Shown here: positions 12,236-23,438 of the stretch, in pieces
Layout of the letters: the number at the start of each line of letters is the position of its first letter
Numbering within the stretch: position 1 is the first letter of the stretch
Source: Buxus sempervirens
Taxonomy: Eukaryota; Streptophyta; Magnoliopsida; Buxales; Buxaceae
Direction of reading: 5' to 3'
DNA length: 64,000 bases
Assembly (NCBI GenBank): GCA_947561395.2
Contig: OX387183.1
Span: 34,522,853 to 34,586,852 of the forward strand
Notes under the pieces: model-generated
Database searches by the model: none
The model's input: only the letters and a program-made list of their open reading frames with translations
Told to the model about the DNA's origin: nothing
Translations under genes and position numbers: made by a program

Positions 12236-13753
12236 AGTCCACTCATAAATATACGAATGAAATAATGATTGCTGTTGGAGTTTGAAGACTCTCTAAGGCA
12301 CTTTGTCTCCCCGATGCTTTAGCAAACTAGAGAATGTGTCTTCTATCACTTCGATACTTGCGTCTTCGTCAGCCCAGCATTTTGAATCAAGATAACTTGA
12401 CTGATCTTTAGTGGAAGGACAACATGTACCAACTGTGAGACATGGAAAAATATCATCTAAGATGACTTCTGATATCATCACGCGGGGATCGATGAAAGTA
12501 AGAGTCGCCACCATCCATCTTAAGGTGTGAATGGACACCAAAGGGCACATATGAAATCTGCTACTATAACTTAAAAAAAGTGTCAAGTAGGCATTTTCAA
12601 AGCTCTATTTATGGAGTTTGGCTTCATAAAAATCCGTGAAAATTTGCATGGAAGCAGTATGTAGTGCCATCTTTCCAAAGAAATAGGCCTCACATCAAAC
12701 TCCTTCCAGGTGTAACTTGTGTGCTCTCTTGAACAGGCCTAAAAGACCACAGATTAGCTCTGGACTATGCCAGCGAGCATCTCTAAGTCAATTGAGCACC
12801 CAAGGCACAAAACAGATCAAAATCTCTTGAAACCAATTGGAAATGAAAATATACTTCTCAAAGAAAACTCAGAAGCTGAAATCACTTGAAACGGATTAAA
12901 ACTGAGCAAATGGTGCACCATCAAAGCGGCAAGTTCAGCAATCTAGGCTGAACTGACTTTCAGACTTTGAACAGATGGTATCAAAAATTGGCTACATAAC
13001 TTTGAACGAAAATTTCCAGATATGAAGTGGGCCATCCCATCTATCACATGTCTTTGGAATCACTCAAAAATTCATTCGGAGGATGAAGTTATGAGCATTC
13101 TAAGACAGGCCACAGATGCTGCCCTGTTTTGAAGATTTTTGAATAAAAGGTGGAAACCAGTGCATGTGGATTCGACCAAAACAACTTGAAATCATGAAAA
13201 ATGACTCATGAAATTCAAAAAACTCATTCTAAGGCCAATGATCTCAGATTTTCCATATTGCATGGAAGATCCAGGATCTAGCCTATTCTTGCAAAAACAG
13301 TGAAAAGTGTGTGATAATGTGGAAATCACATATCTAAGAGAAGATTTGAATCCCTTGCTATTGAGAGCATGGATTCTTAAATCTTCTCCATATCCAGATA
13401 ACACAAAATGAATAGCACAAACTCAACATGCATGTTATTCAAAATAGGTTCTAACCTAAAGGTTCCATTCCTTCTTCTTTTTCCCAAGGCTCTCTCTTCA
13501 CATTTTACGGCTAGAGAGAAATCCCAGGTACTTTGGAAGAGGTTTGGGGCTACAAACAATCACCAGGGCCTTACAATACAGAAAGGTAGAAGATGAGAGA
13601 TTGCTAGAATGTAAAGAGGAAGCAATAAACTCAAATGAGCTTTACCTTTAGTAGCTTGAGCAGTTGAGTAGACAATCCAGCAGAGTTTTTCCTCCTTCTT
13701 GCAGAGCTTCCATGCCTCAAATTGTCAGCCATTTGCAAGAGGAGGACCCCTTT

Positions 13754-13761
13754 ATTTATAG
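13754..13761 (-). promoter_or_regulatory. TATA box of LTR T3
   Basis: On the minus strand it reads TATAAATA, followed by a G/C-rich start and CTTGCAAATGGC, paralleling CTATAAATAG at 58161 (T2) and TTATAAATAGG at 18607 (T1). Confidence 0.7.
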
Positions 13762-13965
13762 GCAAAGCCAGGGGTAGAAGAGTCCCAAGGGTAGGCCTAA
13801 AAAGCCTTCTAGATTATTCCAATTCAAGCAAATGCCTTGAATTGTTGTAATACTAGAAGTTTCGGAGGGTGAAATAGGGAGTTCAAGTCCCTGATAGAGA
13901 GGTAATATGTGTAAATAAGGCTCAGAGATCGAGCCATTTCGCAAATCCTCGAAACAGCAAAAACC

Positions 13966-14036
13966 GCATACATAGTGCGGTTTCCACAGAACCGTCACTA
14001 TAAGTGCGGTTTCTATGCAATTTTAACTAAACCGCA
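13966..14036. promoter_or_regulatory. AACCGC/GCGGTT inverted-repeat cluster of T3, part 1
   Basis: AAACCGCA...TGCGGTTT pairs occur repeatedly upstream (minus sense) of the T3 TATA box. The cluster is cut by S1 and resumes at 17116-17310; the target site of S1 lies inside one stem. Confidence 0.75.
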
Positions 14037-15167
14037 TGCGCGCGCGTGGGAAACGCGGCATGGGCAAGTTCGGAGTCGCCACCGCCTGATGGGGTGCAGG
14101 CGGACACCTGGGTGCCTAACCTTGTCTATTAGGGCTTTTGGTCCGCGGCTTTGAGATTCTAAGTAGGGTCTCGGTTGTGGTCCGGGGAAGTCCATAGACA
14201 CCCCGGTCCACCCCGTCGGGTGACGGGTCCCTTAGGTTTATCCTAGTTTGAGTCAGCTTATTTTGGTCTCACCCGATTCCTAATCCGATATGCAGTTTGA
14301 TTAAGTCTGGCGGGACCACCTGAGTGGTGTGGGTCCCTTTAATTGCTTTTATCTTGATTAATTAGGTGATCTGGGTCTGGTTGGGTGGGCCCCGTTGGAA
14401 GGCCCACGGTGTCCTTGGTGGGCTTAGTCAAGCCCGTGTGCCCTTGTGGGCCTCGACCTATCCTCAGAGGCCCTTTGGGCATTGGTTAAGTGTATTGGTT
14501 TTACTTTAGGTTTAGATTTTGAGGGTTAAGTGTTTTCCATGCAAAGGTGGGCCGGATTGGTTTGTGGGCCCTTTAGGTGGGCCCACATGGTGGCCGAGTA
14601 GTTTTATTGGATTTATCTTTTTAATCTGCCAAAGTGAGTTGGACACTGGGCTTGGGGCCCGCAGTCCAAATCTGGGCTTGTAAGCCCAAGTTACCAGAAG
14701 TTAGGGTTTGCACCCTTCCTTGGTTCGGTTGGTGGGCTTTGGCGGGCCCGGTAGGCCCTTGCCCTTGGTTTCGGCCAAACCACGCATTTCATGCATCAAT
14801 TTCACTAATTTGGTTCGGGTGGACCGCCTTAGGTTTGGCCCGCCTGGTTTAATCAGTTAATTTTACTTATCTTGATTAAGTTGCATGCATACCATTCATT
14901 GTGTTTATTGGGCTGGGTGGGCCCCGTTGGAAGGCCCACTGGAAATCAAGTTGGATCGGGGGTCCAAGTCCCATATTGGGTTTCCGGGTCACCCGGAAAC
15001 CCTATTGGCATATTTGGTTCGGTTTGAGAATGTCACCCCACAAGTCAACAAAGATTACAGAATATGCAGAAATCATGAAATACCCAAAATATACGAAAAT
15101 CACATACACTGGGTCCAAGGGGTATTTTCGGAATTTCAAAAAATATAGGCCATTCGGCCTAAAAAGG

Positions 15168-15530
15168 GTATGCGCCGACCTCCGGGCACTAGGCGCGAGG
15201 TCAACGCGAAGTGGGCGGACCGAAAACAGCGAAAAAGCACCCAAAAATGAAGTGGGCGCGAAGTGAGCGCATCCAAAAGGAAGTGGGCGCGAGCTTAGCG
15301 CGAGGTGAGCGCGAGCTCAGTGCACCCAAAAAGAAGTAGGCGCGAGGTGGGTGCGAGGTGAGCGCACCCAAAAAAGGAAGTAGGCGCGAGCTTAGCGCGA
15401 GGTGAGCGCGAGCTCAGCGCACCCAAAAAGAAGTGGGCACGAGGTGAGCGCGAGGTGGGCACGAGGTGAGCGCACCCAAAAAAGTGGGTGCGAGGTGAGC
15501 GCGAGGTAGGCGCGAGCTCAGCGCATACCC
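15168..15530. repeat. GCGCGAG/GTGAGCGC word array in S1
   Basis: About 360 bases made of permuted words GGCGCGAG, GTGAGCGC, GAGCTCAGCGC and CACCCAAAAA. It is CpG-dense in an AT-rich genome. Open frames on either strand here are by-products of the repeats. Its opening words (GCGCCGACCTC and CTAGGCGCGAGGTC) recur in the B-type LTRs at 20173, 40720 and 47840. Confidence 0.9.
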
Positions 15531-16247
15531 CGATTCTCTGTTTTTTATTTCCAGAATCCATGATTGACTGGTTTTAAGGGTTTTTAACCTCTCTAACTGA
15601 TTTCTGGGGATCGTTAGACTCCCAGAAGACACCTGAACCCACTTCAAAATTTATCTAACCTAACTTGTGAGGATCAAATCTCTTTGCAAACCTATGAGCC
15701 CGAAAACAAAACACTAACAGAACATGCATTGACAGAACATGAATAATGAAGAAGGGAACATGGGGGGCTTTATTCGGGATACAAGAGATGAGATCATAGG
15801 GAACATGCTCCCCTTCGAATCAAGCAAGCAATGACAAACAACATGCTAGAGCTGCGTGGGAAGCCTGATTTATATATATATATATATATATTAAACAAAA
15901 GAACAAGGAGAGCTCACCTTGGCTCCAGGCCTTTGTAGAGTATGCAGGAGGGTTCCTTGGAGCTCACGAGCAGCTGCCGGAGCCTCCTTCTCACATCAAC
16001 AGCAAGATCTCCTTCGGGTTTGATGAGGAAGAAGAGGAAGGGAGAGGCCAAGAGTGTCTGGTTTTTTTTTTCTTTGGGGAAGATGGTGGTCAAGACCACC
16101 TTCGAATGCTGAACCCTAACAAAAAAATCCCCAACCCTCGAATGCCGAGAAACAGCAAACCCTAGAATGACCAACCCTAAAAAATGTCCAACCCGAAAAC
16201 AGCCAACGAAAAATTTTTCCAACCCCCTGCAATGAAGACTCGCGCGG

Positions 16248-16323
16248 TTTAAATAGGCGAGAAAAGGGGTATGCGCTCACTAAAAAAAAAAGGATCCGCT
16301 CAGCTTGAGCTGAGCGCATACCC
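16248..16323 (-). promoter_or_regulatory. TATA box and 13-bp inverted repeat of S1
   Basis: Directly upstream (minus sense) of TATTTAAA lies a perfect inverted repeat, GGGTATGCGCTCA at 16267-16279 and TGAGCGCATACCC at 16311-16323. Inside it is a smaller pair GCTCAG/CTGAGC. The words match those of the S1 GCGC array. Confidence 0.75.
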
Positions 16324-17115
16324 GGTTGCCACGTCCGCTCGAGCGACCATATGATGACAAAACAATAAATGCCGCCGCTCGTTTGTTTAAAAAATCCTAA
16401 AATTAGGATATGGTACCTAGGATATTTGGATTTAATATTATTTTATTCAGATATTTTCAAATATTTTCAGATTGGTCCCTGGGATCTTTTGGATGTTTGG
16501 ATATTTACAGATTTGATCCCCGAGATATTTTCCTGCGCAACTCGCCACGTGTGTAGCTCTTTGCCACGTGCGTAGATTGCCGGTTTTGCTGCTCGGGAAT
16601 TTCGTTAGCTCATATTTTCTTCACCCGGGCTCCCATTTGGGCAAACTTAGTTGCATTAGAATCGTATCGGAGCCCTCTATCCCATGACCTAGGGTAGGCC
16701 TCTGGATCGGATTTTAGCAGAAAGTCAACTTTTGGCTCTGCTCAAGTTTGACTGCCCGCAGAACCTTCATCCGGACTCCGATTCCTGCAAACTCAGTTGC
16801 GTTGGAACCGTGTCAAGATTTTATATCCAATGATGTAAAGCAAGGCAAAAGCAAGGCATCTGGATCGGATTTTAGCAGAAAGTCAACTTTTGGCTCTACT
16901 CAAGTTTGACCGCTCGCAAAACCCTCATCCGGACTCCGATTCCTGCAAACTCAGTTGCATCGGAACCGTGTCGGGATTCTCTATCCAATGGTATAAAGCA
17001 AGGTGGCCAAATTTATCTTGATCAAAAGGTCAACTTTTTGTCCCCTCGGGGTTTGACTTTCTGCCAGGGTTTTCATTTTCAGCAATTCCAGGGGTACAAA
17101 AATAAGGTGCTTACA

Positions 17116-17310
17116 TTGCACATACAGGGCGGTTCAATTCAGTTACGCTCGTCATGATTGCTGTCGACGTGGCTCAACGGCCGAAGCTTCTCAAAGCCAC
17201 GTGGCAGCTCACGCAACAAGCATGAATATCAACTATGCTGTGTGTGCGGTTGCAACCGCACATACAGAGCGGTTGAGACCAAAATTACAAAAACCGTATA
17301 CTCAGTGCGG
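17116..17310. promoter_or_regulatory. AACCGC/GCGGTT inverted-repeat cluster of T3, part 2
   Basis: Continues the T3 cluster at the other side of S1. It includes a perfect 18-bp palindrome GTGCGGTTGCAACCGCAC at 17244-17261 and two looser pairs (ACCGCACATACAGAGCGGT and AACCGTATACTCAGTGCGGT). Confidence 0.8.
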
Positions 17311-18297
17311 TTGGCATCTTTTTTGATTGTTTTTGAATGTTTGACATATGTCAAGGCTCAAATAAGACTTTTAAAGTTCTTTTGAAGGTTCTTTTCTATG
17401 GAAGTGCAATTTGGGGTGTCTACACCAACATCTTTGCAGGTACTGATAAAATTTTGAAGTTTGCGTGGTCAAATTCAAGTGGTGAGACCAAATTTATACA
17501 TTTTGAATCAAGATAACATGGTTTAAATTTAGAGGTTTGAGATGACATTCGGTCAAAGGTACAGAGCTCTGATATAGTGGGCCTAAGAAAAGCTTGATGT
17601 CATTGTTGCCCAAGGCTTGTTAAGTGGTGGCATCTCGTTAATCATTATAGGGGTAGCTGTACCCATTTGCCAAAAAAAAAGAAAAAAGGACAAAAAGTAA
17701 AATACAAAAAACAAAAAGAAAAAGGAAAAACAAATAAGCGAACACATCAATAAGCCTAAAGAAAACAGGTTTATTGTAAAATAGGATCAAATTGATGATT
17801 AATTGAAGGCTTTCTGTGGGATGTTAGGCCATCCCACAATGGCTTTCAAGCAAACATTTGACTTATTTTGGTTCAAAGTAAACCCCAATCAATTAGGGAG
17901 AAAGGATATGGTCCTTTCCCTAATTTTGAGCAAGATGCTCATGTTTGTGCGCATTGCGGAAGTTCTCCCAATCCACGAGTTTGAAGGCTTAATCATTCCC
18001 CAAGAGTTTGAGGGTGATAAAAAGGCCTGAGAGGCCTAGCCTATTGTCCATTTGGCCACACCGTACATATAATCATAAAAGATGAATAAGGGAAGAGAAG
18101 TTATTCATGCTAAAATGTGAGTGGGGTGTGTGTGGATCATGAAGTGCTCACGGTAAACATGCTAAGGCAAAATTAAATCATGGCATTGTAGACACCCCAA
18201 AATTGCGCTGAGAAAATAATGAATAATTAGCTAAAACATTAAAAAATAGTTTGTTTTCTTGTAGCCAGTGCAAAATTTCGAATTGCAACATTTTCCT

Positions 18298-18443
18298 TTG
18301 TATCCGACACAAGTCATCGGATACAAGCAAGGGTATTTATATCCGACAGAAGTCGTCGGATACAAGCAGACATAAGTGTATCCGACGAAATATGTCGGAT
18401 ACAAAAATGATCACTTGTATCCTACCTAAGTTGTCGGATATAA
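18298..18443. promoter_or_regulatory. GTATCCGAC/GTCGGATAC inverted-repeat cluster in T1 U3
   Basis: Four imperfect palindromes with 7-9 base spacers, for example TTGTATCCGA...TCGGATACAA. They lie 165 bases or more upstream of the T1 TATA box. The same stem recurs in the T1 leader (22992-23136) and in front of the antisense gene (34230-34385). Confidence 0.85.
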
Positions 18444-18607
18444 GGTTTTTGCTCAAAATTAGGGTTTTCTAAGAGTTTTCACTTTTTACCATCATATCCT
18501 TTGTCTAAGGAGTGGAAATCTCGGAAATAGCCCTAAGGTTAAGTGTGGGGGATTCTAGACAATTCCTTGTGTTTACCATTAGGGCGCCCCTAACCCTAGC
18601 CTTTGCT

Positions 18608-18615
18608 TATAAATA
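18608..18615 (+). promoter_or_regulatory. TATA box of T1 5' LTR
   Basis: TATAAATA followed by GGAGGCC and, about 125 bases on, CAG/GTAAG. The layout is the same as in T2 (58162, 58267). Confidence 0.75.
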
Positions 18616-18843
18616 GGAGGCCACTCCTTAAGCAAATGGCCAAGAACTTTTGCCAAGAATTTTGGAGAAGAGTTGGAGATTGAAGAGCTCCAAGTAAAAA
18701 AGGGAAACCTCTGCCCCATTGCTTCCAGCACCCCCAGGTAAGCCTAAAACCCCTTTTCCTTTATGTTCTTAAATTCTAGAAATAGATCTTTCTTCTACCT
18801 TTCTGTAGAATAATGGCCTATTGATTGTGGATGCAACCCCTTT

Positions 18844-21141
18844 TGTAATGCCCCGGATCCGTGTTGTTCAATAAAGATATAACACGTCTCACGGAGTGTT
18901 AGGTAAGGATCTTAATCATTTGTGATCGCTGGATAATCACCTAACTAAAACATATCAGAGTGCACAATCATACTTTATCTAAGAATTCAATATTAAAAAC
19001 TTAACTAAGATTCAAATGGCACAACCACAATGGTCTTTATTTCACCTCAATCATTCAATTTATTCAAAGTTCAATTCGTAATAACCTACAAGTCTAAGGG
19101 ATGTTATAGTAGTCTTCCTCCCTATAAGTCTCAGTCGGATCTACCCCAATAGTCGCCTCACCTCGAGTATCTGAAAAACAAAACACAAACAGCAGAGTGA
19201 GATACGAATATCTCAGCGAGTAGCATATGCATGCAGAAATAGTTAACCGCAGTTCAAATTATGCATCGATAAACATCCCGTATGATTAAGGAACTAATAC
19301 AATTTCCAAGTTTAAAACCAAAACCAATTAATCATTTCTAATCACATTTCAATTCAATACGGCAACATATCGATTGGTCAATGTCATGACTATTGTTAAG
19401 TTGATAAATTAAACATGCCAAGTAGACACTCCACACCTCCATGTACACAGTTCCGGCCTACTCAGGGTTTTGGAAACTCTGAAATGACGGTCTACTCAGG
19501 GTTTCGTCATCCAATGCCGGCCTACTCCCCGGGTTTTGGCATTAACAACCAGGCCTACTCAGGGTTTCTGACTGCTTTACATTGGTCGTGGCAACACACA
19601 AGGCCATGCAATTTCAATAACCAACAATAACATTACATTACTAAGCTTAAGCATGGATCCAGGACAAGCTAAACCAAAACAGTAAACCAACGTAAAACAA
19701 AACAACACGTTCAATCATCATGTATAACTCAACCAGTTCACCTCATGTCCCTCTGGACCAAAACAGTACCTCAAGTATCTCCAGCAGTTAACCACAACTC
19801 ACAACACATGTTCATTGGTAATAAAACCCTTTACTCACACCAAAAGAATTCTTTGCAATACATTTCAGAAACTTGCAATCAAGTAAAGATCGGATGAAGT
19901 AAATTCGCATTCAAGTACAATATATAATAACAGGAACTAAGTCAGGGACTCCTAGGGTTAGGTACAATGAGATCATCTATCATTAGCCCTTTCGAAATAA
20001 TCTTGGATGCTTCTAAAGATTTCCAGAATTTCCACTTCTATTCTCAAAGAAAATTTTATAGGGAATAATGTTTCTAAAGTCCTAAACAAATCATTATTCA
20101 AGTGCTCGAACCCTCATAATCATCAAAACCAGCTTAATTGGGTCAAAACTCTACATTCGGCAAATTTTAGGGCCATGCGCTGACCTCCTGCGCTAGGCGT
20201 GAGGTCGGCGGATAGGTCGTTGGTCAAAATTTTTAGTATGCGCTTACTTAACTCGAGTGAGCACGAGCTAGGTGTGAACTTCGCGCACGATTCGCGCGAG
20301 ATGAGCAGATGTAATTTAAGTTCGTGCGAGCTGGGCGTGAACTAGGCGCGAGCTCGGCGGATAGGAAAAATAAACCTTGCGTCCACTACCTGCAGTTGGA
20401 GCAAGTTAGCGCCAACTCGGCGGATACAAATCTCGATTTTCGACTCTCTGTTATTTCTAGATCTACACGACTGGCCGGACTTTTTCTCTTTGTAACAATT
20501 TTCCCAGTCTCCTAATATCCCCAGAAGATATTTAAACTACTTTTGAAATTATTCCAACACATTTTTATTTATCATCATTCAGTTCTAAAGGAACTCATGC
20601 TCGGACGAACTTCTTCCAAAAAACACACATGCATCATCCAGATTAAACTCAAGAATAAATACGAAAACCCAGTTTTAAAACGATGCTACTCACCGGTATT
20701 GAGGATCTTCTTCTAGCTTCCAACCCTTTTGATGTACTCCTCTAGAGATCCAGCTTTTCGGTCGACGCCCTAATTACTGGCAGCGACTTTTCCCCAACCT
20801 CCGAACCTTCGAAAATTTTTACATTAGAAATCTATTTATAGACGTCGCAAGGTTTAACCTAATTTATCCCTGGCATTAAATTAACCCTCGGGATTCCCTA
20901 TCTACCCCTCATTAAAGTTGAGGTTACCCGGATTATTTATTTGCTAAGTTCCTATTCACTACAAAATTTTTAAGTTCGCACTTAGTTACTTAATAGCATT
21001 CTACTTATTTTCTTTGCCAACTATTGACCACAAATCTCCAGCTTTAAATAAATTTTTGATTAAACCTACTGATTAATTCATGTGTCTATATATTTATATT
21101 TTATTAATATTTTTTTTTCTACTCAAAACTGGGGTTTTACA
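18844..21141 (-). mobile_element. Solo LTR B1 (TGTAAAACCCC family)
   Basis: 2298 bp. On the plus strand it starts TGTAATGCCCCGG and ends CTGGGGTTTTACA, with perfect 5-bp duplications CCTTT (18839-18843 and 21142-21146). A minus-strand TATA box (20833-20840) gives the sense direction. Landmarks shared with B2-B5 are CTACTCAGGGTTT repeats near 19.45-19.57 kb, a GCGC word array, and the AT-rich ends. No coding region belongs to it, so the superfamily is not shown by sequence; the termini suit a Ty3/gypsy LTR. Confidence 0.92.
20173..20425. repeat. GCGC word array in B1
   Basis: Contains ATGCGCTGACCTC, GCGCTAGGCGTGAGGTC, GAGCTGGGCGTGAAC and GGCGCGAGCTCGGCGGATA. The word set is shared with S1 (15168-15530) despite unrelated LTR termini. 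Confidence 0.8.
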
Positions 21142-21330
21142 CCTTTTCCTACTCAAAGTACCTCGAGACTCCCTCTAGCCGTAAAACGTGAAGAGGGATC
21201 TAGGGGAAACGAGACTAGGAATTGATCCTTAGTTATAGAACCATTTTGAATTGCCTTATTTTAGTTGCTAGACTTTTTAGGCTACTGATTAAAACACTTT
21301 TTGTACCCTATTTTAGTTGTTAGACTTTTT

Positions 21331-22050
21331 AGGCTTAGATGTGGATGTGAATAATGCATGTTGAACATAAAGAATTAAGAGCAAAAATCTGGAAATTCAG
21401 TAGGTATTTTTCTTTGTGTTTTCAAGCATATTTTCCCAAGCTAAAAGCTTTTGTATCATGTTATTAGTTGCTGAGTTTTAGGCTTCGAATTTGGGTATGA
21501 ATAATACACTTTGAGCATGAAAATGAGAACCATGAAACCCAGAATTCAGTAGATGTTTTGAGGGGTTTTCAAGCATGTTTTCCCAGGTTAAATGCTCTTT
21601 GTACAATACATCTAGTTGCTGTATTTTTAGGCTTACATTTGGGCATGAATAAGGCACTTTGAGCATGAAAAAAAAAAGAGCAAAAAATCTGGAAATTCAG
21701 TAGGTATTTTTCTTTGGGTTTTCAAGCATATTTTCCCAAGCTAAAAGCTTTTGTATCATGTTGTTAGTTGCTGAGTTTTAGGCTTTCATTTGGGCATGAA
21801 TAAGGCACTTTGAGCATGAAAAAAAGAGCAAAAAATCTGGAAATTCAGTAGGCATTTTTCTTTGGGTTTTCAAGCATATTTTCCCAAGCTAAAAGCTTTT
21901 GTATCATGTTGTTAGTTGCTGAGTTTTAGGCTTCCATTTGGGCATGAATAAGGCACTTTGAGCATGAAAAGAAGAGCATGAAATCTTGAAATTATGGGGA
22001 TGTTTTTGAGTCTTTCAAGTATGCTTTTCATGTTTAATTGTTGTTTGTAC
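21331..22050. repeat. ~148-bp tandem repeat in T1 leader
   Basis: Four full units start at about 21331, 21480, 21629 and 21779, each with AGGCTT, GCATGAATAAGGCACTTTGA, CAAGCATATTTTCCCAAGC and GTTGCTGAGTTTT. A partial unit follows. The middle copies are most alike, suggesting recent local expansion. Confidence 0.9.
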
Positions 22051-22991
22051 AATGTGATAACATGTTTTGGGTGTCACTTTTGTGTATATAATGGTCATGA
22101 GTATGTTTGGGTGTTTATTATCTTGTGCTTGTGTTTTCAATTCCAATATGATTGTCATATTTGCCTTGGTTTGAAATTGTATGCATGGCTATGAAAAGAG
22201 TGGCAAGGGGCTTGGACGTTGTGAATGCACCTTTAATTTTAAATGCACTTGAGCACTTTAAACTCTTTGCACAGCCTATCCATTACCTATAGGAAGTTGA
22301 ACTCGAATGTGTGTAGCTTGGCGCAACGAGGTTGATACTTCGGAAAGTGAAAGTGAAAACATTTACCTTAGAATTTGAGTCAATGATGTGATGACAATGG
22401 GATCTGTGATTCGATTCCAGGCTTCACTAGACTTGAGTTCTAAGTTGCCAATTAAGACAAAACCCAAAAACTATACGCTTGAAGGTGGAGAAACACATTT
22501 TCAGCTAAAAGTAAACAATTACGTTTGGGGAATTGGGTGTAAATGTGGGAAGGCCGTTTGCATGTTTTACAGGCCAAGGTATAATATGAATACCATATTG
22601 AAGGTAACACAAGGTGGCAAGGTAAAGCCATGTTTTTTATATTATCTTCATGTAAATTAAAAGCCATGGTGTCCATATGGTTGGGATGAAATTTTTCCCA
22701 AAAATGTTTGTAGCCTAAGGTTGGTGTAACCCATAGGAAGAGTCTCTAACTCTGCTTAGAAGTTATCCTACCCAAATTCCATGCAAGAGGCAACCAAGAG
22801 TACAAGATCTATGAATTGGTGTCTAACTGTCAAAGGGGCATGTACCCTCATGAATGTTCATATATTTTGCAAGTATGGTTTCAAAGTCCAATTGGAGACT
22901 ATTTTTGGAGGCAAAGTCAAGGTGAACATTAAGTGGGAATAAAAATAACATGATCTGGTGAAAAAATGAGTCAAAAAAGGCCATTTCGGCA

Positions 22992-23136
22992 TTAACCGAC
23001 AACTCAGGTCGGTTAAACAGAGTTTCCTTCTTATCCGACGTATGTCATCGGTAAAAGGCTTTTATGCTTGTATCCGATTATTTATGTCGGATACAATAAG
23101 GCATAGCCTTAGCCGACATGTCATGTCGGATACAGC
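22992..23136. promoter_or_regulatory. CCGAC/GTCGG inverted-repeat cluster in T1 leader
   Basis: Four pairs, among them TTAACCGAC...GTCGGTTAA and TTGTATCCGA...TCGGATACAA, with spacers of 7-10 bases. Stems largely repeat those in T1 U3. ACCGAC and GCCGAC are also the core of the plant DRE/CRT element. Confidence 0.8.
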
Positions 23137-23438
23137 CAGGAAATGTGCAAATTGATTTTTCATCCCAAATTTTTAGAATAAAATGCCTAAAACATTGTGA
23201 ATAATCTTTAGGCACCCCAAGGAGAGTATGAAAAGATAATTCAAGTGTTCAAAAAAATTTTTTTTTTTAAGGATTTAACCTAATTTTGAAACTCAAATCT
23301 ACCCTTTCCACAAGCTTAAAGAAAATACATAAAAAGGAACCAAGGTGTCATATTTCTTGATACCAACTCACTTCAAACATGTTTCAATCAAACTTTTGAA
23401 CTTGAAAACTTAGAAAATTCAGCAAATAAAAAAAATAA

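Larger units (their letters stand above)
14037..17115 (-). mobile_element. Solo LTR S1 (S-type)
   Basis: On the minus strand it starts TGTAAGCACC (at 17115) and ends GCGCGCGCA (at 14037). Flanks are CCGCA (14032-14036) and TTGCA (17116-17120), a probable 5-bp duplication later altered by two C-to-T changes. Homologous landmarks occur in S2, S3 and the S pieces near 37.4 and 50 kb: GGAGTCGCCAC near the 3' end, GGGCTTGGGGCCC, ACCCGGAAACCCTA, and a block of AAGTCAACTTTTGGCTC phrases in U3. It is 3079 bp, with a minus-strand TATTTAAA at 16248-16255 and a donor-like CAAG/GTGAGC near 15918. Confidence 0.8.
12434..17424 (-). mobile_element. Solo LTR T3 (Tat-lineage type), holding S1
   Basis: On the minus strand it begins TGTAGACACCCCAAATTGC (ending at 17424) and ends CCATGTCTCACA (at 12434), the same termini as the T2 LTR at 54128-59337. 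A 5-bp duplication CCAAC flanks it (12429-12433 and 17425-17429). Without the nested S1 insert it is about 1.9 kb. A minus-strand TATA box lies at 13754-13761 and a GGTAAAG donor-like site near 13645. It is a single LTR left after recombination, lying in the PMD-like relic, and is older than S1. Confidence 0.88.
7860..18186 (-). pseudogene. Relic of a PMD-like (MAIN-LIKE type) gene, interrupted
   Basis: Minus-strand coding debris survives in pieces at about 17425-18186, 11501-12428, 9190-9975, 8650-8930 and 7860-8160. The most telling piece (complement of 9700-9920, repeated at 11520-11740) reads YFALWLSHFVLFADQK, then FMA, then ITIFLTSIVLGHIYH. This order resembles the plant mobile domain (PMD, aminotransferase-like) found in MAIN-LIKE proteins and in some transposons. 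The complement of 7860-8150 is a charged, heptad-like stretch (QIEQLEKHLDSHNLELCSLK and onward) suiting the coiled-coil tail of such proteins. Several in-frame stops and frame changes make it a pseudogene. T3 and a CACTA element lie inside it. Identity is inferred from remembered family patterns, so other PMD-bearing sources, including a transposon, remain possible. Confidence 0.42.
18187..18843 (+). mobile_element. 5' LTR of T1, part left of B1
   Basis: Contains the U3 start, an inverted-repeat cluster (18298-18443), a TATA box (18608-18615) and a donor-like CAG/GTAAG at 18735-18741. LTR sequence continues after B1 from 21147 (CTCGAGACTCCCTCTAGCC matches CAAGAGTCTCTCTAGCC at 58386 in T2). 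The end of this LTR is not resolved. Confidence 0.8.

Noticed and set aside
12293-12586. 97-codon minus-strand open frame
   Set aside because: It crosses the T3 LTR border at 12434, so it mixes LTR and relic sequence.
15002-15647. Open frames on both strands rich in Arg-Ala-His-Pro-Thr-Ser words
   Set aside because: They are by-products of the GCGCGAG word array; no codon bias or domain, and every frame shows the same repeats.
18298-23136. CRISPR-like array (regularly spaced dyads)
   Set aside because: The context is a plant retroelement; arms and spacers vary and no cas genes exist.
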